Below are positions 1-9,790 of a stretch of 28,334 bases of DNA, piece after piece (the first letter of the stretch is position 1; each line of letters starts with the position of its first letter). This DNA comes from Gnetum montanum (lineage: Eukaryota > Streptophyta > Gnetopsida > Gnetales > Gnetaceae). The notes beneath the pieces were generated by a model. The model saw nothing but the letters and a program-made list of their open reading frames with translations, was not told the DNA's origin and did not search any database. Both the position numbers and the translations under genes were made by a program. The stretch is from NCBI GenBank assembly GCA_015680685.1, contig MNCI01006063.1:37582-65915 (forward strand), given 5' to 3'.

Positions 1-229
1 ACAAGTGGCCTTGGTGGTGGTTATAACCACCATTTCAATTGACAAGTGTTCAATTCACATGGGACTTTGAACAATTGTTGCACAAATTCCCTTTTTAAAT
101 CATAAAATATTTACTTGGTACACAACCAAGGGCTGTTAAACTTACATCAGCAATTAAATAATTTATATCAAAACCCAAAATAGATGTTGTATGGTTTTTT
201 AAATAAATAAAATATTAGAGCCACGTTAA
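1..229. other. AT-rich stretch, nothing recognised
   Basis: I see no open frame, RNA gene or repeat family here. It lies just downstream of the C-terminal end of the aminoacylase-like pseudogene on the minus strand and could include its former 3' flank. There is no obvious long poly(T) on the plus strand, which would be the poly(A) tail of a retrocopy. Confidence 0.5.
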
Positions 230-1446
230 TGTACCAAAAATTGGATAGATATATTTCTCAACTAAATTTAATAAGGCAACCCAAACTGCTAACGTGTTTC
301 CAGCTAATTCTGGCCTTACAATAGACCCTAAGGCCGAAGCAGTAACCTTGGATCCAAGCTGTAGAGATCGATCACACCCCAGACTGCATGCTTGTTATGA
401 GCCAACACACCGCTGCGCACAAAATAGTGAAACAAGAACTCTCTGCTGAAACCCATACACAATCACAGCAACCTGTACAATACTACACCACTCCTTGTCT
501 CTGCGTGGATTCCTGAACTTTGTTTTAGGCTCTGACGGGAAAAAATTCATCGTGATCATGACACCCTCCTGGAACTCCTGCAGCCCAACCTTGGAACCAA
601 CAGTGTCGACGTTCCAGCAAGTTTATCTGCCCATCGCGGCTAACATGAATGGAAGAAATGATGTGTCTAGCCTCCTCGATTAAACCTATTTTCTTGTTGT
701 ATATCGCCAGCATCAAAAATCTTTTTAAATGTGGGGTTGAACTTTCTAAGCACCGGTAACGAAAACCCGCCATTGACCGAGTCTCCGTTGAATAATGTAT
801 TCAAAATTCCATCTTATTTAATCGTGGATAGATGGGTACACCCTGCGCGTTTGACCACGACAACGTTGAAGAGAGAAGTAGCTCTATTCTCCTCTCCATC
901 GAATAACATCCAGAAATCTTCTTGTCATGCCATGAGCACATCAACTACCCTTTTAACTCTGTCATGGCCTCCAATCTCCCCGTCTGGAACAAATGAAAGA
1001 TGTAGAGTTCCAGTTGGAACAAAACCCTTGCTCTTGAGATTCCTAATGGGTTCCAAGTATTGAGTGGGGACACACTTCATGTCCTGAGAGCTCAGCAGGA
1101 AGATATTACCTTGCTCATCTTTGTTCACCTAGAAAGGCGGATGAACCCGCTTTTCTTCCTCTGCGGTGACAACATCCATGTGAAAATTCAGCAGAACGGA
1201 GGACAGATTTACTTCACTAAGGATCAGATCTTGGGCAGGCGTGAACGAATCAGAGAAAGAAAGCAGATCACTGGCAGTGAAATCGGCTATTCCAGCTACT
1301 ACTTTTATGTGTGGGAGGCTTGAAACCATTGCCGAGGCTGAGGCTAAGACTGAGAAGAAGGAGCTTGAAAACATGGCTTCTAGAAGGCCTGGCAGGAGCC
1401 TCTCTAGCAGCAATAGTATTAGTCTGAAACTAGAGTGGTGCCACAA
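230..1446 (-). pseudogene. Aminoacylase-1-like (peptidase M20) pseudogene, intronless
   Basis: Aminoacylase-1 is a zinc enzyme that hydrolyses N-acyl amino acids. The core is clear at 925-1200. SSVLLNFHMDVV resembles the family HTDVV motif, with the ligand His near 1182. HPPF then meets an in-frame TAG at 1129-1131. SSQDMKCVPTQYLEPIRNLK keeps the bridging Asp of the QDMK motif. LSFVPDGEIGGHD near 980 is the PDEE-IGG motif, but the first Glu, the general base, is Gly. An N-terminal hydrophobic stretch (MFSSSFFSVLASASA, from about 1374) could be the family's secretory signal. Further downstream, with frameshifts, LRKFNPTFKKIFDAG (about 690-740), a VxxVxxKxG...VMxxMNxxPSE block (about 520-615) and a VWVALLNLVEKY stretch (about 255-300) appear in the order expected for this family. 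The total of about 1.2 kb is close to a spliced coding length, so I infer a processed copy. The core is secure; the C-terminal extension is less so. Confidence 0.75.
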
Positions 1447-1639
1447 TTTGTGTAGATGCAGGTGCAGAGGGTGGGTGTTATTCAGAGTTAGGCTTTACAA
1501 ACTCGTCATTGCACGCTTGGCCAAAGCACACCGCTTCACCGCCAAAACTCACATTTCTTTTGATTCATTCCACTCACACTATTGAATCCATTATTTGGTC
1601 ATACATTTTTTTCACTGTTTTCTTTTTCTTGGCCAACAA

Positions 1640-2016
1640 TTGGGATTGAGATTGTCTAAGCTGACTACAAGTTACCTTACATTCATTACCTTCCCATACC
1701 TTATGGAGGTTAAATAAACCCACTTCTTGACTTGTGCATCAATACATGTTTGTAGATCTAGTGAATACTTCTTTGGCACTAAAATAGCTGGTAGAAGATT
1801 GTCATGAACTCTGAACAATTAATCATTTGTCTTAAACAAAACTATATTTGCTAGTGAATCAATTAGAGAAAAACCTTTCAAACTACCAACCCTACACCTC
1901 TGAAAAGTCTTCATCCAATAAAATATTGGCAATGTTTAAATCAGGGTGAACGTTAGTTATATGATTAGTTTCACAACCTAACAAAGCTTGCTCCATTAAA
2001 TGGCCAAAATGTGCCA
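1640..2016 (-). pseudogene. Receptor-like protein kinase fragment (kinase subdomains VIb-VII)
   Basis: On the minus strand from 2020 a frame reads ALLGCETNHITNVHPDL followed directly by NIANILLDEDFSEV. This matches the plant receptor-kinase catalytic loop H-x-D-L-K-x-x-N-[IV]-L-L-D-E-D-F. The catalytic Asp is kept (codon near 1941), but the loop Lys is Asn. The DFG motif that should follow is ruined (stop-G-W-stop). Further on, LDLQTCIDAQVKKWV and GKVMNV (about 1680-1760) resemble the late kinase region of LRR receptor kinases, where LDLQKWV-like text occurs, but the activation segment and GYIAPEY motif are missing. The fragment ends where the truncated LTR begins. It is non-functional. The assignment to a receptor-like kinase is good for the catalytic loop and weak for the rest. 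Confidence 0.5.
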
Positions 2017-2018
2017 AC

Positions 2019-2376
2019 ACGAATATCGTTTGGTAATCCCAGCAGCATTGCATTGGTTCAGGTTATGAAACAGAAAGTGGGACAGATACTGACACGAGGG
2101 CTTTAGAACTTAGTTAGTGAAAGTTAGTTACTTAGTCTCTTCACCCTTTCCCTCATTAACAAAGGTGATAAAAGACAAAAGATATAAAAATCACTTACCT
2201 CAGACTTACTTAACCATACAACCATGACAATACAAGTAAGTCTAAGAAGACAATGATTGATTAACATTAAGTGTTCCATAATGTGTGTAAGCACTTAGTC
2301 CTTGGATTTTGACCAGATCGCACGTGTAACGCTCGTATTCATATGGTTGAGTGTAGGGGTACCTTGCCACTCATCA
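2019..2376 (+). repeat. 5' LTR, truncated (lacks its U3 half)
   Basis: It matches the last ~350 bases of the 3' LTR, starting at CGAATATCGTTTGG and ending ..GCCACTCATCA. The first ~440 bases present in the 3' LTR, including the TATA box and palindromes, are missing, and kinase pseudogene sequence lies directly to the left. The target-site duplication on this side is therefore lost. Confidence 0.85.
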
Positions 2377-2377
2377 T

Positions 2378-2395
2378 TGGGCCCATTGCTGGGGA
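2378..2395 (+). other. Primer binding site, tRNA-Asp type
   Basis: TGGGCCCATTGCTGGGGA starts one base after the LTR end. It differs at only a few positions from TGGCGCCGTTGCCGGGGA, the sequence complementary to the 3' end of plant tRNA-Asp and commonly used by Ty3/gypsy elements. Most changes are transitions, as expected for an old methylated copy. Confidence 0.8.
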
Positions 2396-2521
2396 CTTAG
2401 CTGTTTGTGCGCTAAGTAGAACATAGGAAATCATCCACATCATTGGGAAGATTAAATGAACCCTTAGGGTTAATTAGAAGAAAATTTAAACAATGGTCAA
2501 TAGCACACCGACAAGATAAAA

Positions 2522-3497
2522 ATGTCTTCTTCTCCACAAAAAATCACTTCACTGCCTAGGACCAACACTAGAGATAGTTGGCGGCACAACACACATAACC
2601 AAGAACCATCAGTTCCTCAACAATTCAATGTGGTATATACTCATCATGATGATTATATACCCAACTTTACCTTTTTCTTCCATCAAGATGAGCAACTACA
2701 TTGGAGAAACATGGAAGGTAACATAGTGTTGCCTCCAGATAGAGCCACCCCCAACATGCTCCTTCGTGCCCTTGCACAAATTGGCATGTCACAATTATAC
2801 ACTGAGTACATTACATGAGATTATAACATAAGGGAATACCATTCCACAGAAGTGCAACATCAATAGGACTCATGATAGAAGAGTTATCACACATTGTTGA
2901 AGGGCAAAGGACCCCATAATGCTTCGCCCATCATAAGAGAAATTAAGGGCGGTGAACCTATCTCAATAGGTTCTCCACAAAATGATGTCTCCCCTCTTAA
3001 TTATAGTGAGGAGGTGGTGTATTAGAACCTTCACTCCATGATACACAACCCTGGTTCTAATTCCCAAAAACACCAAGTGTTCAATGAGAGAACACAAACA
3101 CAAGATAAAGGTGAGCATTCTGATCGTCATCATGATTGGGGTCGAGATCACTGAAGGAAAGGTAGGAAACATCATCATGGCAATGGTTCTCCTTCCTCTT
3201 TCACTTCATCACAACATTCACCCTCTTCTTCAATGTTGGGATGCAGTCATAAGGAACCTCATCATGAGGACAAGGGCAAGGAAAATGAGAAACCTCGACG
3301 AGAGAGTCGAGAAAGAGGATGAGGGCACTCTAGAGAGTCAAGGCATGAAAGAATGGAAAGTAGGGAACCATGTAGACATCATGGATGTCGTGAGAGAAAT
3401 GAAAACAAAGAACCCCTACTTGCAAATTTCCTCCATCAAATAAGGCTTCTGAGCTCCCTTCAAAACAACAACAAAGCTCAATGCATACAATTATGTT
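2522..3497 (+). pseudogene. gag of the gag-protease element, with in-frame stops
   Basis: One frame runs from the ATG at 2522 to about 3497, interrupted by about eight stops (the first at 2816). The N-terminal ~98 codons are intact and polar (MSSSPQKITSLPRTNTRDSW...). The distal part (about 3090-3440) is very rich in His, Arg, Ser and Glu, for example KHHHGNGSPSSFTSSQHSPS and EKPRRESRERG, which suits a nucleic-acid-binding Gag tail. No CCHC knuckle is visible. Position between primer site and protease is the main reason for calling it gag, since the capsid part has no motif I can name. At about 325 codons it is short for a plant gypsy gag. It overlaps the start of the protease frame at 3481 in another phase. 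Confidence 0.6.
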
Positions 3498-4140
3498 AAC
3501 ACATACTGTTACTGACTGGATAAAGGTGGGCCACCTTCCTAGGAAACTCTCTAATCCTAGAAGTACCTTAATCTACCTCCAAGTTGCTGGGAATGAACCT
3601 TGTAAAGCTCTTCTGGACTTAGGTTCTGAAGTCAACTTGATATCGCAAGAAATGTATAAATCCTGGAACTTGCTTCCACTAAAGAAAAACAATATTCTCT
3701 TAGGGCTGGCTAACCAGTCCATCACTATTCCCTTGGGATTGGTGGAGGACATTGTTACCACTGTGTGTGGTTGGTCACATCCACCTAATTTCCTAGTGAT
3801 CCAAGTAAATAACGACAAAGGGGACTTCCCAATAATAATGGGAAGGGCATGGCTAAGTATCGTTAATGCATGCCTAGGAATCCATGATCTTTCCCTAGAA
3901 ATATCTAAGGAAAATACTTATGGGAAGATCGAGAAGAAGAAAGTTCCATGCATCACATACAGTGATACAAAGGGGGATAGCATACAGGAGCATTCCACAT
4001 CTCCTGCATGCAACTGGTGTGCCCAGGAAATTAACATACAAAAGTGCCTATATGTAGCAACGACACAACAAGAGAACACCCAGTGGTTGATAGCTAATCA
4101 AGAGAGTAACTCACCAATATGCATGGAACTAACTGGGTAA
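3481..4140 (+). CDS. Retropepsin-like aspartic protease of the gypsy element (219 aa open frame)
   Basis: The protease would cleave the element's polyprotein. The intact frame carries NPRSTLIYLQVAGNEPCKAL, then LLDLGSEVNLISQEMY. This is the plant gypsy form of the active-site loop (D-[LST]-G-[AS]-x-V-N-L), with the catalytic Asp present near residue 47. LVIQVNNDKGDFPIIMGRAWLS is the strand and I-[IL]-G-R-x-[FW]-L motif of the second half, and the flap region lies between. The frame was probably part of gag-pro-pol. After the stop at 4138-4140 it stays readable for about 60 more codons, to about 4322. No RT follows. The ATG at 3481 is simply the first in the frame and overlaps gag, so expression by frameshift or fusion is more likely than separate initiation. 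Confidence 0.75.
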   Translation: MHTIMLTHTVTDWIKVGHLPRKLSNPRSTLIYLQVAGNEPCKALLDLGSEVNLISQEMYKSWNLLPLKKNNILLGLANQSITIPLGLVEDIVTTVCGWSHPPNFLVIQVNNDKGDFPIIMGRAWLSIVNACLGIHDLSLEISKENTYGKIEKKKVPCITYSDTKGDSIQEHSTSPACNWCAQEINIQKCLYVATTQQENTQWLIANQESNSPICMELTG

Positions 4141-4322
4141 CCAATGTGCGCTCACATCAAAAGCATAGATACATTGGAGCAAGAGCATTGCCAACTTCCA
4201 ACCCTTAACTTGAAAACACCAATTAAGAGGAGTTGGACACTTCTAAGAAATTCAAACAAGCTCTCACTATTTTGGATCTCTCCCTTTGAATTCAATCATG
4301 GGGGAGATGGCCACCTATGCTA

Positions 4323-6180
4323 ATCATTTGCAGCTCTTAGTTCTTTTTAAATTTTTATTTTACATATTTTTTTTTACAAATTTCTTTAACTTTTCTTGTT
4401 TTTTTTTACATAGTTTATATTTTTTCATTTCTTTTTATGTTTGATTACTTTGTTTGATTCATCACTTAATAAGTGCTTCGAAGATGGTATGAACTGTATT
4501 CCATTGATTGCTAATTTTTGGTTTTTACCTTTAAGTTATGATGTTGATACCAAGGTATGGTTCTTTTGATATAGCAGGAAATGAGTCCACTTCATCCATA
4601 CATCCATAAAATTCTATGGTCTCTCTTGGCTTGGAACTGTAAAGTCCCTTTCTCAATAATAAGAACTATTAAAAAATCGGTGACTGGGTATTTCTCAAAC
4701 TAAGGAAGGACTCAAGGATTGAAAAGGATGTGAATTTAAGGGGATTTTATGCACTTGTGCTTGCCATTCTCTTGGGTGCTTGGATGTTTTCTTATTGATT
4801 TTTCTTACTATTCTAACGTTGCCTCATTATTAGGAAGCTGAGAAAATAAAAATAATAAGTCTTTCCATGGTGTGGTTCTCACACAAAAACACAAAAAAAA
4901 AAGAGTAGGAATTGAAAGCACACCCCTTAGATGAAATAATCAATTGGGCTACAAGCACTAGTTATGGAACTAAAATAAACATTTTCCCTCTAACTAAGGC
5001 CCTTCTCGCTTCCCACTTTCTCCTCTTTCGTTTCGTCGGAATGGTGGTGGCTTTTTGGTGAATGCATTCTTGTTACTTCAAGTGGATGGATGGACTGAAT
5101 GTATTAATGCGAAGTCACTAAATGTGGTTTGTTTAAGGCCAGTTTTGGAATGGGATCTACTAAGTTACATTAACCATGAAATACACAAGGGACTTTACAC
5201 AACCTTATTCTCGGGATTCCATTCCATTCTCTTCTTTCCATCCTTCTTTTCCTATTTATCACCTCATTGCCAGTTATATCAGTAGTTTATATTTTGGTGG
5301 ATGCATTATTTTCTTTTTGGTAAACTCTTGTGGTTAAGAATTTAACTCTTGTCCCCAAATGATATTCCTAGAGCCTACGGACTCTTTGAATGTGGGATTG
5401 TTAGGGCATTAAGGGCATGAGCCTGCTTTGGGGAGTACCCACTAGCATTCCTATTTGGTACATCTGTTAATTTCTTTCCTTTAAACATTTCCGCAATCAC
5501 CAATTATTTTGTTCATTTCCATCTTTGACATCAATTTTATTGGCATGACAATTTTTTCTTTTTCTCCATCTTTCTTATTCCTTACCTTTTTCCATTCTAT
5601 CCTACTAGAGGTTCGCTCTCAGTCATGGGGGTCCTGGTCCAATTTTTTTGATTTTCTCCTAAGCCCTACACCTTAGGTAGTCACCAGTATTATATCTCCA
5701 GATCCATATCAACCATATCACAACTCATCCAATGGACCTTACACCAAAGCAAGGTATCAATTGCATTATGATTCATATACCCTTGCTAATATAAGATTGT
5801 GTTGTGTGTGCAAATGGCAATCATACACCAATGGATTGGACATGGAGGAAACATTTGGAATGGATTGGTGCTGAAATGGTTATGCAAGGAATGAGATTGA
5901 TGATGTGCTTATGGATGAACAATGAAAGGCATAATCTTGGTGTTGGCAGTAGTAGACTTCTTCTTTTCTCTCTCTCTTCTCTCTTCTATCCTAGCTACCA
6001 AATAAGGCTGGATGTCAAATATGTATAGTGTTCACTCTTATTATTGTGAACACTAAATTTTATCATGTTTTGTAATGATGATTTGTTTACATGTCATCCC
6101 ATTCACCATTAGTTCCATTCAAGTAAATAATCCCATACCTTCCCAATATTTTGTAAGGAACTCGAGGACAAGTTTTTATT
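4323..6180 (+). other. Non-coding interior of the gag-protease element
   Basis: About 1.85 kb with T-rich and A-rich runs (for example 4340-4440) and no retroelement protein in any frame. Short open frames at 5055-5285 and 5804-6028 have no recognisable motifs and look like chance. A core CATGGGGG with similar flanks occurs three times: about 4297 (ATCATGGGGGAGATGG), about 5618 (TCAGTCATGGGGGTCC) and in the polypurine tract at about 6180. The missing pol genes would be expected here. Confidence 0.6.
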
Positions 6181-6194
6181 CAGTCATGGGGGTA
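6181..6194 (+). other. Polypurine tract of the gag-protease element
   Basis: CAGTCATGGGGGTA lies directly before the 3' LTR start TGATGGG. A G-rich stretch in this place primes plus-strand DNA synthesis. It is short and not purely purine, so the call rests mainly on position. Confidence 0.6.
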
Positions 6195-6219
6195 TGATGG
6201 GATGCAATATCACATGTGT

Positions 6220-6267
6220 CGTGATATCACGTCGGAAGCTACGATATCACATACACGATATCGTAGC
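6220..6267. promoter_or_regulatory. U3 palindromes upstream of the TATA box
   Basis: CGTGATATCACG at 6220-6231 is a perfect 12-bp palindrome. GCTACGATATC (6238-6248) and GATATCGTAGC (6257-6267) are perfect 11-bp inverted arms with an 8-base spacer. Both lie 15-60 bases before the TATA box in the LTR and could bind dimeric regulators, or are CpG-bearing enhancer repeats. Their role is inference. Confidence 0.6.
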
Positions 6268-6280
6268 CCGTCACTAGTTC

Positions 6281-6288
6281 TATAAATA
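6281..6288 (+). promoter_or_regulatory. TATA box of the gag-protease element LTR
   Basis: TATAAATA about 85 bases into the 3' LTR is a good RNA polymerase II TATA box. Transcription would start about 30 bases downstream, near 6315. The truncated 5' LTR lacks this copy, so the element as it stands has no 5' promoter of its own. Confidence 0.65.
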
Positions 6289-6992
6289 AGAGGTAGCCAT
6301 CCCTTGTTTCTCCATTTAGATCTAGACCCTTAGCAAAACTCTAAAATTTTTACCATTCCAGAGATAGAATAATTTTCATGTTCCTGCAGTAGGAGTCTCA
6401 AAGTGAACGGATCTTTATTCGAGCAAATTTACCTGAGCACACATTTATGTACAGAAATAAAGATGAACTTTCTGATAAACCGTGTAGTCCATGGACTAAG
6501 CTAAATAGGACTTAATTAATGTTAAATGTTAAATTATTTATTATTTAATTAAATCTCTCTCAACCCTTAACTCCTAGTTAAGTGCATTCAATACGACCCC
6601 TTCGAGCACATGCGTTACGCTTGGTAATCCCAGTAACGAATACCGTTTGGAATCCCAGCAGCATTGCATTGGTTCAAGGTGTGAAATGAAAAGTGGGATG
6701 GATACTGATGCTAGAGCATTAGAACTTAGTTAGTGAAAGTTAGCTACTTAGTCTCTTCACCCTTTCCCTCATTAGCATAGGCGATAAAAGATAAAAGATA
6801 TAAAAATCACATCCCTCAGACTTACTTAACCATACAACCATGATAATACAAGTAAATCTGGGAAGACAACGATTGAGTAACCTTAATTTTTTCATAAGGC
6901 ACGTAAGCACTTAGTCCTTGGATTTCGACCAAATCACTCGTGTAACACTCGTATTTGTATGGTTGAGTGTAGGGGTACCTCGCCACTCATCA

Positions 6993-7930
6993 CTCATAGA
7001 CAACTTTGAGAATTAGGTTACACTTCTTGATCTTATGCCTATTCAAGTTATGGGTATGCTACTACTTCTACCTCTCTTAATAGTATTTGATGTGATCAAG
7101 CACTTGCATACATTACTGCTCCATCAAATATAGGACCACTATCTGCAACTCTTTATTCTACTCATCTTTGATGAAGTTAGTCAAGGCTACTCAGAGTGAA
7201 GACACCTACAATTCAAGAGGTAAAATAGCTTTAGAACCATAAACTAGGCTATAATAGGTCACACCAATTACTATGTGATAGGTCATTCTATATTTTCATA
7301 GTGTGTGGAAAAGCTATTAATGCCATTTCCACTTGCTGTTGTTGAGCATCTTCTTGAGTAAGTTGAGGATGACCTTGTTTCTTGCTTGTGCTTGATTGTT
7401 GGATTGAGGGTAATAAGCTGACAAGAAAGAATGCTTAATGCCTAGGTTGTGATAGAAATATTTCATTTTAGAACTACTAAATTATGGTCCATTTTCTATA
7501 ACTATAGTCATGGATATGCCAAAATGGACTATAATGTTATCTAGGATTAATTTACAAACATACTCAAATATAGTATTCCTTAGGAGGATAGCTTTGACCC
7601 ACTTAGTAAAGCATTTAGTTATGGTAATGATGAAGCTATGTCTCATGAAAGCCTTAGGTGTTATAGGTCTAATAATATCCAACCCCCATTTTTGAAATGG
7701 CCAAGTGATCTGAGTTGTATGTATCTTAGTCAATGATACATGTATCAAGTTACTATGTTGTTGGCACATGTCACATTGTTTAACTTCCTACACGTAGTCA
7801 CTTATCATATGGGGCTAGTAATAACCTAATCATCTAACTTAGTAGTCATTGCTCTAGGTCCTATATGTCCTCCACAAACATCCTAGTGAACCTTCTCTAG
7901 GACTATTTTGGCTTCACTTTTACCTAAGCA
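6993..7930 (-). pseudogene. Integrase of the old Tat-lineage element
   Basis: The zinc-binding end is seen at about 7750-7920 (...CQQHSNLIHV). The catalytic core reads WPFQKWGLDII (first catalytic Asp near 7678), FTKWVKAILLRN, then IVIENGP near 7495, where the second catalytic Asp of the usual DNGP is Glu. It continues with LGIKHSFLSAYYPQSNNQAQ, where the third catalytic residue of N-G-Q-A-E is Gln. The C-terminal part continues as YSLVYGSKAILPLEL and VALTNFIKDE, and ends in LILKVVYE exactly at the LTR of the plus-strand element. At least ten in-frame stops and two altered catalytic residues make it dead. The C-terminal part is clearly related to the intact integrase at 27779-28334. Confidence 0.85.
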
Positions 7931-8149
7931 CTTTAGGACTATGCCATCATAGTATCGTCAACATAATTTGTTATTAGCTATGATGACATGCTACTTTGAT
8001 TGCTTGCATACAACATCCTTTTGAGCAATAGTTAGGCCTTGTGAGGATTCACCATGGATAAGGTAAAATTCAATATCATTATACCACTCCTTGGCAAGAG
8101 TAGTATGAATGACACATGGATGTGTACTCAGTGTTCTGTGTGATGAAAG

Positions 8150-8990
8150 CAGCAAAGTCCATTGTTAAGGTGGACAACCTACTAAACACATCTAGTGTCA
8201 CACTTAGGGCTAACATTGTAATTGCATTAGCTATGGTGTTCTCATTTCAGGGTATGTATTGGATATCAATCTCTGTGAATTGTTATAATAATTGCTTCCC
8301 TAGTTTAAATTATGGTTTAAGTGTTTGGCTTTACAGGCATAGACCTTGGTGAATTACCTTTAATCATTAAGGATATAATTCATAGGTCACGAGCTACCAT
8401 CATCCCTCTGATTAAATCCTTGTATTTCACTATGTTGTTGATACATGTGAACTCAAAATGATAAGTGAAGGGTTGTATTTCACCTCATGGGTAGTTGAAG
8501 CTTCGTCAAAGTGCATGACCACCTCACAACCCTCAAGCACTTGGCTAATAACATTAATATGTTCAGCACGGAAATTAGAATCTATGGCTTCTTGGTCATC
8601 AATAGGTGAAACTATGAATTGTATGGCTATAGCTTGACCTTTCATTAAGGATTGAGAGATGTAATAAAGTTAAAAATTTGTAGTTATGGCTTTTCATTGG
8701 GCTATATGGCTACTTTTATAAATGTTGATTGTTATGAATCTAAGCATATTATCTTTGCAAATGATATTGACTTGGCTTTTAAATAGGTACTGTCTCCACT
8801 TCTTCAATGAAAAGACTAGTGCTAGATATTACTTCTCCACTTTAGTGTATCAGGTCTCATGGGTAACTAATGCATGGCTAAGATAGTATATTGGCATATT
8901 TTCTTCATCATTACATTTTTGATAGAGTAGAGAGGCAATGGACATGTCGAAGATGGCAAGGTAGATGTAAAATAGTTTACCCTCTTATGG
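8150..8990 (-). pseudogene. Tandem RNase H domains of the old Tat-lineage element
   Basis: The first domain, adjoining RT, shows LYLAIFDMSIASLLYQ and NDEENMPIYYLS (about 8880-8990), the form of the degenerate RNase H in plant gypsy elements. A linker (MKGQAIAIQFIVSPIDD, from 8645) leads to a second domain beginning VLEGCEVVMHFDEASTT near 8520. Families with this arrangement have YFDGAS....AGIG here, where the Asp binds metal. The Asp is kept and the Gly is Glu. The rest of the second domain down to about 8150 is broken by frequent stops. Two RNase H domains in this order define the Tat/Ogre group, which is why I place the element there. Confidence 0.65.
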
Positions 8991-9790
8991 AGGATAGACT
9001 ATTAGTAGTTGTGCCAGCTCTTTCTTAAGGTTTTCAAAGGCCTATTAGCATTGAGAAATCAGCTCGTAGTGAACCCCTTTCTTAAGAAAGTGTTGCATAG
9101 ACTATAATTTATCCATAAGCCTAGCTCCTTAAGGTTGGTAGGCACTACTAATTTGGATATGGCCTTAACCTTATAAAGATCGACATGTATCCAAAGTTCA
9201 GATACTACAAAGATAAACATCTTACTAGTCTTGACACCGAAGACACATTTCTTAGAATTGAGCCTAGGCTCATATGTGAGACATCATTTAAGCACAAGAT
9301 CTAGGTCATTAGCATGATCACTAGAGACTTTTGACTTAATGACTATGTCATATATGTAATTGTTAAGAAAGCATAACATGTAATCGCTAAAGATATAGTT
9401 CATGACTCATTGATAGGTTGCTCCCACATTCTTAAGGGCAAAGAGCATCATGGTATGGCAAAAGGCACCCTAAGGGATCATAAAGGTCATGCTAACTTGA
9501 TGCTCTAGGTTGATTCTAATTTGGTTGTGCCCTAAGAATCCATCCATAAAGGACAACAAAGCATGTTTGGTTGTAGTATTGATAAGTTGATCAATACTTG
9601 GCAAACAGAAGTTGTCCTTAATAGTTGCTTTATTTAAGTATCAAAAATTAATGCAAATATAGATACTTCCATTTTTTTTAGGAACTAACACAATGTTGAA
9701 CACCCATTCTACATAGTTGAAAGATGTAATCAAACCATATTGGTAGAGCTTTAAGATCTTATCACAAACTACAAAGGCCACATTAGGTCT
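8960..9790 (-). pseudogene. Reverse transcriptase of the old Tat-lineage element
   Basis: RT copies the element RNA into DNA. The frame shows YVEWVFNIVLVPKKNGS (about 9670-9720), then YICINF-stop-YLNKATIKDN, PSIDQLINTT, LLSFMDGFLGHNQIRI and FALKNVGATYQ-stop-VMNYIF. These correspond in order to the RT blocks W-x-x-N-x-V-x-V-x-K-K-[DN]-G, D-[FY]-R-x-L-N-K-A, L-P-x-I-D and F-G-L-x-N-A-x-x-T-Y-Q. The active site YVDD is YIYD at 9348-9359, so one catalytic Asp is lost. Stops include positions that are normally Arg or Gln. The family assignment is secure. Confidence 0.85.

Larger units (their letters stand above)
2019..6992 (+). mobile_element. Ty3/gypsy LTR retrotransposon with gag and protease only
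   Basis: Two direct repeats, 2019-2376 and about 6640-6992, are alike along their length (roughly 85-90% by eye) and flank a primer site, gag and protease frames and a polypurine tract, all in plus orientation. The interior is about 3.8 kb. After the protease frame I find no RT, RNase H or integrase in any frame, so the element either lost them or is a gag-protease non-autonomous family. The protease motif ALLDLGSEVNLIS and the tRNA-Asp-like primer site are typical of plant Ty3/gypsy elements (Athila or Tat groups). The right end cuts the integrase of the minus-strand element at 6993. The left end is truncated inside the LTR. Confidence 0.85.
6195..6992 (+). repeat. 3' LTR, complete (about 798 bp)
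   Basis: It starts TGATGGG and ends CTCATCA, so the termini form a short inverted repeat TGATG/CATCA. The right half is the same sequence as 2019-2376. It contains a TATA box (6281) and two palindromes in U3. The base after the LTR (6993) continues the minus-strand integrase remnant, which fixes this boundary. Confidence 0.9.

Noticed and set aside
525-560. HDHDEFF as the aminoacylase C-terminal LLHDHNEF motif
   Set aside because: It is in a different frame and position from the better-fitting VM..MN..PSE block, so it is a coincidence of the shifted frame.
731-1063. 110-codon plus-strand open frame
   Set aside because: It is the reverse of the aminoacylase-like pseudogene; the minus strand carries the recognisable motifs.
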